Below, piece by piece: positions 50,498 through 58,111 of a stretch of 64,000 nucleotides of DNA. The translations under genes and the position numbers were made by a program. Location: positions 852,039 through 916,038 of the forward strand of contig NZ_RJKS01000002.1 of assembly GCF_003762905.1 (NCBI RefSeq), given 5' to 3'. Source of the DNA: Curtobacterium sp. ZW137. Lineage in GTDB: Bacteria; Actinomycetota; Actinomycetes; Actinomycetales; Microbacteriaceae. A model generated the notes under the pieces. The model was not told the DNA's origin and did no database searches. It saw only the letters and a program-made list of their open reading frames with translations. Each line of letters opens with the position of its first letter. Position 1 is the first letter of the stretch.

Positions 50498-51412
50498 TCA
50501 GGTGGTGACGTCCAGGGCGGTGGCGACCAGGGCCTCCAGGACGGTGCGGACCACGGGACGGACCATCCGGTCCGGGCGGACCAGCGCTTCGATCCGGCGA
50601 CCGGCGCGGACGTCGGCCAGCTCCGCGAGGCGGAACCGGCCGGGTGCCCGCGTGCCCGAGGTGTAGCGCGGGACCAGCGCGACACCGTGTCCAGCGGCGA
50701 CCAGGTTCTCGATCACCGGCAGGTGGATCGTGCGGAACGTGACCTGCGGCGGTGCGTCCGTCGCGGCTGCCATCGCGGTGAGCACGCGGTCGATCGGGTA
50801 CCCCTCCGGCACACCGATCCACGTCTCGTCGACGACCTCATCGATCCGGACGCGCTCGTGACCGGCGAGCCGGTGGCCCTCGGGGAGGGCGACGTCGAGC
50901 GGTTCCCGGAGGAGCGGCACCGTCGTCAGCGATGCGCGGTCCGGAGCGGGCGCGCCGTCCGGGCGGTGGCCGACGACGACGTCGTGGTCGGCGGCGAGCG
51001 GGGCGAACTCGTCCTCGCTGACGTCCACGTCGGAGAGCACCAGTTCGACGCCGGGGTGCTCACGCATCCTGGTGAGGAGACCGGGGAGCAGCAGTTCCGC
51101 GGCGGACGGGAAGATCGCCAGGTCCACCGTCCCGGATGCACCGCCGAGGTGCTCCTGCCAGGCCGCGTCGACGGTCGCGATCGCCGTCGCGACGCCGGTG
51201 GCGAGGCCCGCGAGGACCCGGCCGTCCTCGGTCAGCCGCACGCCGCGGCCGACCCGCTCGACCAGTGCGACGCCGACCTGGCGCTGCAGGGTCTGCAACT
51301 GCTGCGACACCGCACTCGGCGTGCGGTGGGTGGCTGCCGCGACGGCGGTGACCGATCCGCGCTCGTCGAGTTCCCGGAGGACCGGCAGCAGTGCGATGTC
51401 GAAGGCGACCAT
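50498..51412 (-). CDS. LysR family regulator
   Basis: 304 residues. The HTH reads RGSVTAVAAATHRTPSAVSQ then QLQTLQRQVGVAL. The effector domain has VDLAIFPSAAELLLPGLLTR and AAGHGVALVPRY. It is divergent from an EamA exporter, which it probably regulates. TAGGTT six bases before the ATG gives a leaderless start. The effector is unknown. Confidence 0.88.
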   Translation of the reverse strand: MVAFDIALLPVLRELDERGSVTAVAAATHRTPSAVSQQLQTLQRQVGVALVERVGRGVRLTEDGRVLAGLATGVATAIATVDAAWQEHLGGASGTVDLAIFPSAAELLLPGLLTRMREHPGVELVLSDVDVSEDEFAPLAADHDVVVGHRPDGAPAPDRASLTTVPLLREPLDVALPEGHRLAGHERVRIDEVVDETWIGVPEGYPIDRVLTAMAAATDAPPQVTFRTIHLPVIENLVAAGHGVALVPRYTSGTRAPGRFRLAELADVRAGRRIEALVRPDRMVRPVVRTVLEALVATALDVTT

Positions 51413-51483
51413 GCAGGGAACCTACATCGTCAGTGTCGCAACGTTCGCTGGTCCTACCACTTCTCCTGCGCGACGATCGGAGG

Positions 51484-52500
51484 GTGCTCCTCCGTGATCG
51501 TCTCCTCGCCGTGGTCGTCGCCGTCGTCTGGGGACTGAACTTCCCCGCGACGGCGCTCGCCCTCGAGCACTTCCCGCCGTTCCTGCTCGCCGCCCTGCGG
51601 TTCACCCTGCTCGCGATCCCGACACTGCTGTTCGTGCCGCGGCCGAAGATGCCGTTCGGGCGGCTCCTGCTGATCGGCTTCGGACTCGGCGTGCTGCAGT
51701 TCGCGTTCCTCTACCTGAGCATGGCGTCCGGGATGCCGTCCGGGCTGGCCTCGCTGGTGCTGCAGGCGTCGGCGCCGTTCACCGTCGTGCTCGCCGGGGT
51801 GTTCCTCCGCGAGCGCCTGACCGGGCGGCAGGTCGTCGGGGTCACGATCGCCGTGTGCGCACTCGCCGCGATCGCCGTGGACCGCTCGCAGACCGCCGCG
51901 CTGCTGCCCGTCGTGCTCGCGCTCTGCGGCGCCCTCGGGTGGGCGATCGGCAACGTCGCCACCCGGCGCGCCGGGCCGGTGAACCCGCTGCACCTGACGC
52001 TGTGGTGGTCCGTCGTCCCGCCGATCCCGATGGCAGTGCTGTCGTTCGTCGTCGAGGGGCCGGCGCGGATGGGACACGCGCTCGGGACCGCGTTCACGCC
52101 GTCGGCGCTGCCCGCTGACCTCGGGCTGCTCTACATCGTGCTCGTGGCGTCGCTCGTCGGCTACGGGATCTGGTCGCGGCTGCTCGGCACGTACCCGTCG
52201 AGCACCGTCGCGCCGTTCTCGATGCTCGTCCCCGTGGTCGGGGTCCTGGCGTCGTGGGTGGCGTTCGGGGAGGTGCCGGACCTGGTCGAGGTGCTCGCAG
52301 GCGCCGTCGTCGTGGGCGGGGTGCTGTGGGCGTCGCGGACACCGCCGGGCCTGCCGGCAGGGGTGCGTGCTGTGTCGAGTGCGCAGACGATGCGGTCTGA
52401 TGCCGGGTTCGATCACCACGACCGCGCACTCGATCAGCAGACGGAGACCGGCCCGGTCATGCCGGCACTCAGCCCCGGTGCTGGCGACGCTCCGCGATGA
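51484..52500 (+). CDS. EamA family (DMT) transporter
   Basis: 338 residues, ten helices in two EamA repeats. RDRLLAVVVAVVWGLNFPAT starts helix 1, and LVASLVGYGIWSRLLGTYPS and SMLVPVVGVLASWVAFGE are typical of the second repeat. Members export amino acids or metabolites. The GTG at 51484 matches the family N-terminus, although GGAGG abuts it with no spacer. The last ~45 residues (ending ALSPGAGDAPR) extend past the fold and overlap the convergent gene by 32 bases, so the stop region may have shifted recently. Confidence 0.85.
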   Translation: MLLRDRLLAVVVAVVWGLNFPATALALEHFPPFLLAALRFTLLAIPTLLFVPRPKMPFGRLLLIGFGLGVLQFAFLYLSMASGMPSGLASLVLQASAPFTVVLAGVFLRERLTGRQVVGVTIAVCALAAIAVDRSQTAALLPVVLALCGALGWAIGNVATRRAGPVNPLHLTLWWSVVPPIPMAVLSFVVEGPARMGHALGTAFTPSALPADLGLLYIVLVASLVGYGIWSRLLGTYPSSTVAPFSMLVPVVGVLASWVAFGEVPDLVEVLAGAVVVGGVLWASRTPPGLPAGVRAVSSAQTMRSDAGFDHHDRALDQQTETGPVMPALSPGAGDAPR

Positions 52501-53449
52501 TGCTCGCGAGCGCCCCGCGGAGCAGCGGGTACCGGAACTCGTAGCCAGCCTCGACCAGTCGGGTCGGGACGACCCACCGGCTCTTCAGCACGAGCTCCGT
52601 CTCCGACCGGATCGCGAACGTCCCCACCTCGAGCACCCACCGCGGGGTCGGCATCCCGAAGCGCCGCCCGACGGAGTCCCGGATGGTCGCCATCACCGTG
52701 CGGTTGTCCGACGGGTTGGGGCTCGAGACGTTCACCGGCCCGTCGATCTCCTCGTGGTCCCGGACGAACCGGATCGCGCCGAGGACGTCCGCGATGTGCA
52801 CCCAGCTGAACTTCTGGCGCCCGCGGGTGTGCCGGTCGTGGTGGTAGGTGCCCGCCGCGAGGCGCCCGGGAGTCGGGAACCACGGCCCGTCGATCTGCGC
52901 CCCGCCGAGGCCCGCCTGCGCGAGGCGGAGCAGCGGCACCAGGGCACTGCCGTCGCCGAACACGATCGCCATCCGGAGTGCGACACGACGGGTACCGGGC
53001 AGGTCCGCGCCGAAGAAGGCGTCCTCCCACGCACGCGCGACCCCGACCGAGAAGCCCTCGCCGAGCTCGCCGGTCGCTTCGTCCTGCGGGCGGTCGTCGG
53101 CGTGCCGGTAGATCGTCGCGGTGGACGCGTTCAGCCACAGCGGCGGCGGGTGCTCCGACGTGCGGATCGCCTCGGCGAGCTCGAGCGTGGTGTCCACCCG
53201 TGACCGGATGATCTCCGCGCGGTTCCGACGGCCGTACCGGCAGTTCACGCTCTTCCCCGCCATGTTCACGACGATCGCGGCGCCGTCCACCAGCTCGCGG
53301 ATGCGGAGCGTGTTGCCCCACACCGCGTCGCCCGTGCGGCCGATCGTGACGACGTCGTAGCCCTCGTCGCGGAAGGCGTCCCGCAGGTACTGCCCCACGA
53401 AGCCGCTCGCCCCCGCGATCACGGCTCGACCCCTGGTCGTCTCGGTCAT
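52469..53449 (-). CDS. TIGR01777-type NAD(P)-dependent epimerase/oxidoreductase
   Basis: 326 residues. AVIAGASGFVGQYLRDAF is the dinucleotide-binding loop. NMAGKSVNCRYGRRNRAEII then RSRVDTT is the TIGR01777 hallmark, and the C-terminal DUF1731 segment includes PNPSDNRTVMATIRDSVGRR. The substrate is unknown; relatives are called cell-division inhibitor SulA-like by old annotation, which is not supported. GGGGAG precedes the ATG at 53449. The ATG sits inside the stop of a short frameshifted gene upstream. Confidence 0.87.
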   Translation of the reverse strand: MTETTRGRAVIAGASGFVGQYLRDAFRDEGYDVVTIGRTGDAVWGNTLRIRELVDGAAIVVNMAGKSVNCRYGRRNRAEIIRSRVDTTLELAEAIRTSEHPPPLWLNASTATIYRHADDRPQDEATGELGEGFSVGVARAWEDAFFGADLPGTRRVALRMAIVFGDGSALVPLLRLAQAGLGGAQIDGPWFPTPGRLAAGTYHHDRHTRGRQKFSWVHIADVLGAIRFVRDHEEIDGPVNVSSPNPSDNRTVMATIRDSVGRRFGMPTPRWVLEVGTFAIRSETELVLKSRWVVPTRLVEAGYEFRYPLLRGALASIIAERRQHRG

Positions 53450-53591
53450 CGTGCTCCCCCGTCGGTGTCCGGCGCGATCTCGTCCCGGAACGCCCCCTCG
53501 TACCGGTACAGCGTGCCGGGATCGGCGACGCCAGCACCAGGGACACGCGCTGCAGGTCGGCTTCGTCATCGAATCGTTCCACGAGCGTCAT
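53446..53591 (-). pseudogene. small frameshifted gene upstream of the oxidoreductase
   Basis: From the ATG at 53591 the first frame reads MTLVERFDDEADLQRVSLVL and then turns into unlikely sequence, while a second frame continues with DPGTLYRYEGAFRDEIAPDT and ends at a TGA overlapping the next ATG (ATGA). Both halves have strong G/C third positions, and the total length is one base short of an intact frame, so a single-base deletion near 53530 explains it. The intact product would be about 48 residues. Family unknown. A sequencing error is an alternative. Confidence 0.45.
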
Positions 53592-53681
53592 GGGAGCAAT
53601 TTGACACGTTGCATATCAGCGTCCAATGTCGCTACGGTTCGGGAGCGGTCGCGCTGTTGCTTCCGCCCATCTCGAAGGGGA

Positions 53682-53735
53682 ATGACAATGGTGTACCCAT
53701 TCGCCGGAGGCAAGGTGAAACCGCGATGCGCTTGA
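53682..53735 (+). CDS. 17-residue leader peptide ORF overlapping a small membrane protein
   Basis: ATG ACA ATG to TGA encodes MTMVYPFAGGKVKPRCA, preceded by AAGGGGA. Its stop lies 8 bases past the ATG of the next gene, so ribosomes ending here could restart on it. It may be a translational coupler or attenuator, or chance. Confidence 0.35.
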   Translation: MTMVYPFAGGKVKPRCA

Positions 53736-53947
53736 CGCAGAGAGGGTCGGGAGCCCTGCGCCGTCTGTTGATCAGCGTGCCGTTTGCCATCGCCGTCAGC
53801 CTCGCGCTCGTGGCCGGCAGCGCGGTGCTCACCACGGCACCCGGTACCGCCGGGCGCTGGGGGAGCATCGTGATCGCCGCGCTGGCCCTCTTCACAGCGA
53901 TCGTCTACACGGGCGCGGCGATCCGCCGCAGCGCGGACCAACACTGA
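53726..53947 (+). CDS. small two-helix membrane protein (73 residues)
   Basis: Begins MRLTQRGSGALRRLLISVPF, with helix 1 IAVSLALVAGSAVL and helix 2 SIVIAALALFTAIVYTGAAI, ending RRSADQH. Family unknown. AAGGTGAA lies about eight bases upstream of the ATG. TTGACA at 53601-53606 is a perfect -35, though the -10 is unclear. A 17-residue ORF overlaps its start. Confidence 0.65.
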   Translation: MRLTQRGSGALRRLLISVPFAIAVSLALVAGSAVLTTAPGTAGRWGSIVIAALALFTAIVYTGAAIRRSADQH

Positions 53948-54053
53948 CGACGCCCTCACACGGTGCCCTGCGCCCGATCGGCGCAGGGCACCGCCGCGTC
54001 GGCCAGCCGCTGGTCCCTGGCATGTCCACGGCTGTGCTCCCTACGATTGGGGC

Positions 54054-54968
54054 ATGGGACACGACCACGGGCATGCACACGGGAGCGCCAACGAGCGCGC
54101 GCTCCTCGTGGCGTTCTGCATCTCCGCGACGATCCTGCTCGCCGAGGTCGTCGGCGCCGTGGTCACCGGGTCCCTCGCCCTCCTCGTCGACGCTGGGCAC
54201 ATGGTCGTCGACACCGGTGGGATCGGGATCGGCCTCGTCGCCACCCGGCTCGCCCGCCGGTCCCCCACGTCGCAGCGCACCTGGGGCTTCCAGCGCGCCG
54301 AGGTCCTGGGGGCCACCGCGCAGGCCGCGATCCTGCTGGCGGTCGGCGTCTACGTCATCATCTCCGCGATCCAGCGGCTGTTCGTGCCGGCGGAGATCCA
54401 CTCCGGTCCGCTGCTGGTCTTCGGGGTCATCGGGCTCGTCGGCAACCTCGTCGCGTACGCGGTGCTGCTCCGGGCCTCCGGCGAGAACTTCACGTCCCGG
54501 GCCGCCCGGCTCGAGGTCCTCAACGACACGCTCGGCTCGGTCGCGGTCATCGGCGCGGCGATCGTGCTCGCGTTCACCGGGTGGGAGCGGGCGGACTCGG
54601 TCGCGGCGCTCATCATCGGCGGGCTGATCCTGCCGCGGGCGATCCGGCTGCTCCGCGAGACCGCGAACGTCCTGCTCGAGGCGACTCCTCCCGGTCTCGA
54701 CCTCGAGGACGTCCGCGGCCACATCCTCGAGCTCGACCACGTGATCGCCGTGCACGACCTGCACGCCACGCTCGTCGCCACCGGGGTGCCGAACCTCACG
54801 GCGCACGTGGTGGTGGATGACCACTGCTTCACGACGGCGCACGCCCCGGCGATCCTCGACGAGCTGCAGCAGTGCGTCGCGGAGCACTTCGACGTACCGG
54901 TCGAGCACTCCACGTTCCAGCTCGAGCCCGCGTCGCACCGCCGGCACGAGCACGACGTGCACGCGTAG
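54054..54968 (+). CDS. cation diffusion facilitator (CzcD/ZitB-like) metal exporter
   Basis: 304 residues. The His-rich start MGHDHGHAHGS, six helices, and the transport-site motifs LLVDAGHMVVDTGGIGIGLV (H-x3-D) and VLNDTLGSVAVIGAA (N/D pair) are those of zinc-type CDF exporters. The C-terminal domain and HRRHEHDVHA tail add metal ligands. It would pump Zn2+ (or Co2+/Cd2+) out, opposing the ZnuABC importer at 33586-36316. TACGAT six bases before the ATG gives a leaderless start. No Zur box or metal regulator is adjacent. Confidence 0.9.
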   Translation: MGHDHGHAHGSANERALLVAFCISATILLAEVVGAVVTGSLALLVDAGHMVVDTGGIGIGLVATRLARRSPTSQRTWGFQRAEVLGATAQAAILLAVGVYVIISAIQRLFVPAEIHSGPLLVFGVIGLVGNLVAYAVLLRASGENFTSRAARLEVLNDTLGSVAVIGAAIVLAFTGWERADSVAALIIGGLILPRAIRLLRETANVLLEATPPGLDLEDVRGHILELDHVIAVHDLHATLVATGVPNLTAHVVVDDHCFTTAHAPAILDELQQCVAEHFDVPVEHSTFQLEPASHRRHEHDVHA

Positions 54969-55014
54969 CGGTCGGGGGTCGGCCACGGCGCCGTCGTGCC
55001 CGCGGGCCTGACGC

Positions 55015-55215
55015 GGAACGACAACGTCGCTGTCGTACGACGACCGCGCTGTCGCACCGCCGCGTCCGCAACATCCGGCGCGCGCAAGGAACGACACCCA
55101 CGCTGTCGTACGACGACGGGCCTGTCGTTCGGGGTCAGCCCGGCGCGGGGCGGGCGGCGCGGGGCGGGCGGGGCGGGCGGGGCGGGGCGGGCGTGGCGCG
55201 GCCGGGGCGCGGTCC
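55015..55215. repeat. direct repeats and a G-rich tract between convergent genes
   Basis: A 40-base unit at 55015-55054 is repeated at 55086-55125 with about seven differences; both contain CTGTCGTACGACGAC. Then 55141-55215 is almost pure G/C with many GGG/GGGG runs on the plus strand. Confidence 0.7.
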
Positions 55216-55218
55216 GCG

Positions 55219-55818
55219 TCAGCAGTCGTCGGAGCGGGTGGGGTACGCGGTGATCACGCGGTCGGTGGTCTCGGACACGATGACCTTCACGAACCCGTCC
55301 GGCGAGGGCGTCGACCCGTCGTCGAACCGCAGTGCCGCCGCGTAGCAGACCTTGCCGTCGCCGGCGTCCTTCGGGAATCCGTCGCGCGGCGCTGTGAGCA
55401 CCGCCTGCACGGCCGTGAGCATCGCGTCGTCCCAGTCCCGCGAGCCGCTCCCGGCGAGCACGTCCTGCCAGTCCGCGGTGTGCCGCACCCGGATGTGCTC
55501 GTACCCCTGGCTCGAGTTCCCGCACTGCATGACCACGTCCCCGAGGGCCGCGGTGTCGTAGCTGGCGACGTCCGCGCGGCTGCTCGTGTCGCAGCGCTGC
55601 AGCACGGCGGCACCCGGCAGGTCCGCACCCTGACGGGCGATCACGACCACCCCGTCGGAGGTCGCCTCCGCCGTCGGGGCCGTCGACGCCGACGGCCCGG
55701 CGATGACCGGGTCGTCGCTGCCCTGTTGCGCGGTCAGCGCGAACCCGCCGACCACGAGGGCCGCCGCGATGACCGCGGCGACCCCCGTGACGACGGATCG
55801 GTTGCGTCGAGACGGCAT
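55219..55818 (-). CDS. membrane-anchored protein of unknown function with a possible toxin-like C-terminal domain
   Basis: 199 residues. VVTGVAAVIAAALVVGGFAL is a signal anchor, followed by a Ser/Thr/Ala linker and a ~125-residue outer domain with four Cys (QRCDTS, MQCGNS, KVCYAA, final C), probably two disulfides. The segments YEHIRVRHTADWQDVL and VKVIVSETTDRVITAYPT recall secreted BECR-fold RNase toxins by eye, but this is unproven. CATACT six bases before the ATG suggests a leaderless mRNA. No immunity gene is adjacent. Confidence 0.6.
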   Translation of the reverse strand: MPSRRNRSVVTGVAAVIAAALVVGGFALTAQQGSDDPVIAGPSASTAPTAEATSDGVVVIARQGADLPGAAVLQRCDTSSRADVASYDTAALGDVVMQCGNSSQGYEHIRVRHTADWQDVLAGSGSRDWDDAMLTAVQAVLTAPRDGFPKDAGDGKVCYAAALRFDDGSTPSPDGFVKVIVSETTDRVITAYPTRSDDC

Positions 55819-55849
55819 GCGCCCAGTATGCCGGGAGGCCCGGCGCGCG

Positions 55850-57133
55850 TCAGGCGCGCGCGGCCAGTCGGGCGCCGGCGACGATCGCCAGCGCCGAGAC
55901 GAGCACCACGTACCCGATGAGGACGGCGAGCGTCGGGAGCACCAGGAGGGCGGCGCCGACCGCCACGACCGGGACCGTCAGGCCCGCGTAGGCGATGAGG
56001 AACACCGCGGCGAGGACCCCGCCGCGCTGCGCGGGCGCGGCGAGGGCCCCGGCGCTGCCGATGCTGGCGCGGAAGAGCAGGCCGACCCCGGCACCGGCGA
56101 CCACGCCACCGGCGATGAACCCCGCGACCTGCAGGACCACGGCCGCGGCGGCGAGGACCGCGAGGCCGCCGACCAGGAGCACGACGCCGAGGCGGATCTG
56201 CGTGCGCTGCGCCAGCCGGGCGAAGACGAGCTGCGAGACGGCACTCGCGGCGAAGACCCCGAAGGTCGTCGCCCCGGCTGCCAGTCGGTCGGTGACGTGG
56301 AAGGTCGTCCCGAGGAACGTCGGCGCGACCGAGGTGAAGAGCCCCTGCACCGCGAAGGCGGCGAACGCTCCCGTGCCTGCGGCCCAGAACGCGGCGGACT
56401 TGCCGGCCGGCGCCTGGACGCGCTGCGGACGGTAGGCGACGCGCTCGGCGGGACGGTCGACCGTCTCCGGGACGGCGAGGACCAGCACGAAGGCGACGAC
56501 CAGGGCGACCACGAAGACCTCGTACGGCACCATGAGCGGCTTGCCGACGAACTCGGCGAGGGCACCGCCGACGAGGGCGCCGAGCGACAGACCGCCGAGG
56601 TTCACGACGCCCGCCGCGACGCTGGCGCCCTTCGCGGAGGCCTCGTCCCCGGTCGCCCGGACACGGAGCTCGCCGAGGTGCGCGGTGGCCGTCGCGGTGA
56701 GCATGCCGATGCCGAGGCCGGTGACGAGCCGGGCGACGATGAGGCCGCTGACGTCGTTCCACACCAGGAACAGGATCGCCGCGACGATCTCGAGCGCGAT
56801 GGAGACCAGGATGAGCGGCTTCCGTCCGTGCACGTCGCTGAGGTGTCCGGCGAGCCACAGGGAACCGACGACCCCGACGCCGTACGCGGCGAAGACCACG
56901 GTGGTCGTGAACGTCGGGAAGCCGTCCCGCGCCTGGTACAGGACGTAGAGCGGTGCCGGGACGGTCCCGAACGCCATCACCGCGGCGAACGCGAACGCGA
57001 CGGACCAGAAGCCGATCCCGTGCCGGCGACGGGAGTGTGCTCGGCGGCCGCGGGGTGCGGCGGGCGTGGAACCGGAGGCAGTGAGGGACGTCGCTGCGGT
57101 GGGTGTTCCGGCGGTCTCGATGACGGATGACAT
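55850..57133 (-). CDS. MFS transporter
   Basis: 427 residues, twelve helices. GSLWLAGHLSDVHGRKPLIL is the MFS loop 2-3 motif, and ARLVTGLGIGMLTATATAHL is helix 4-5. The protein looks like a drug or metabolite exporter. The Thr/Ala-rich N-terminus ends in RGRRAHSRRRHG before helix 1. A TCGGAG-like site precedes the ATG at 57133. It is divergent from a LysR gene that probably controls it. Confidence 0.88.
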   Translation of the reverse strand: MSSVIETAGTPTAATSLTASGSTPAAPRGRRAHSRRRHGIGFWSVAFAFAAVMAFGTVPAPLYVLYQARDGFPTFTTTVVFAAYGVGVVGSLWLAGHLSDVHGRKPLILVSIALEIVAAILFLVWNDVSGLIVARLVTGLGIGMLTATATAHLGELRVRATGDEASAKGASVAAGVVNLGGLSLGALVGGALAEFVGKPLMVPYEVFVVALVVAFVLVLAVPETVDRPAERVAYRPQRVQAPAGKSAAFWAAGTGAFAAFAVQGLFTSVAPTFLGTTFHVTDRLAAGATTFGVFAASAVSQLVFARLAQRTQIRLGVVLLVGGLAVLAAAAVVLQVAGFIAGGVVAGAGVGLLFRASIGSAGALAAPAQRGGVLAAVFLIAYAGLTVPVVAVGAALLVLPTLAVLIGYVVLVSALAIVAGARLAARA

Positions 57134-57214
57134 GCTCCGAGGATCGCGCGTCGCGTCCATCGAGTCCAACGGATCCTCTTGATGGAGATCATCGATCGGG
57201 TCGATGATGCCTTC

Positions 57215-58090
57215 ATGGAGACCCGCCTGCTCGAACAGTTCGTCACCGTGGCCACCGAGGGCAGCGTCACCCGTGCCGCTGAACGGCTCTGGGCGGCGCA
57301 GTCGACGGTGTCCGCGGGGATCGCCAGCCTCGAGCGCACGTTCGGCGTCCGCCTGTTCGACCGCACCGGCCGGCACCTCGTGCTGACCGCCGTCGGCGAG
57401 GACCTGCTCCCGCACGCCCGCGCCGTGCTCGCGACCATCGACCGGATGCAGGACCTCGCGACGACCGACGACGCGGACCTGCGCGGGCGGGTCCGGCTGG
57501 GGATCTTCACGAGCATGGACATCGTCGACCTGACCGGGGTCCTGCGGACGTTCAGCGACCGTCACCCCCTGGTGACCGTGGAGCTCCGGACCAGCCCGTC
57601 CGGCACCACCGGACTCGTGCAGGACCTGGCCGCCGGCCGACTCGACCTCGCGTACTCCGGGCTGCCCTCGCTCCCCGCGGGGATCGTCGTGGAACCCCTG
57701 CGGGAGATGCCGTTCCGGGTGTTCCTCGCCGCCGACCACCCCCTGGCCGGACGAGCGTCGCTGTCCCTGTCGGAGCTCGCGGACGAGTCGTTCATCGACA
57801 CCGCCCACGGGTTCGGCAACCGGATCATCCTCGACCAGGCGCTCGAGCGGCTCGGGATCCGCCGGCGGATCGTCGCGGAGATGAACGACATGCCAGCGGT
57901 GATCCGGTTCGCCACCGCCGGCCTCGGGGTCGGTGTGGTGCCGGACTCCGGCGTCGGGCACGACGGGGTCGCGATCGACCTCGTCGACGAGGTCACCCCG
58001 CTCCGCGTGGGACTGGCCATGCGCGCCGACGTCGAGCCGAACCGGGCGGTCCGGGCGCTCGCGCGGGACATCGTGGCCGCACGCCGCTGA
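57215..58090 (+). CDS. LysR family regulator divergent to the MFS gene
   Basis: 291 residues. The HTH is TEGSVTRAAERLWAAQSTVS followed by LERTFGVRLFDRTGRHLVLT. The effector domain includes RVRLGIFTSMDIVDLTGVLR and FATAGLGVGVVPDSGV. GATGAT six bases before the ATG at 57215 suggests a leaderless start; ATG 57182 would add an atypical front. The 81-base gap to the MFS start is where its operator should lie. Confidence 0.87.
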   Translation: METRLLEQFVTVATEGSVTRAAERLWAAQSTVSAGIASLERTFGVRLFDRTGRHLVLTAVGEDLLPHARAVLATIDRMQDLATTDDADLRGRVRLGIFTSMDIVDLTGVLRTFSDRHPLVTVELRTSPSGTTGLVQDLAAGRLDLAYSGLPSLPAGIVVEPLREMPFRVFLAADHPLAGRASLSLSELADESFIDTAHGFGNRIILDQALERLGIRRRIVAEMNDMPAVIRFATAGLGVGVVPDSGVGHDGVAIDLVDEVTPLRVGLAMRADVEPNRAVRALARDIVAARR

Positions 58091-58111
58091 CGGGCTCAGC
58101 GGCGCGACGAC

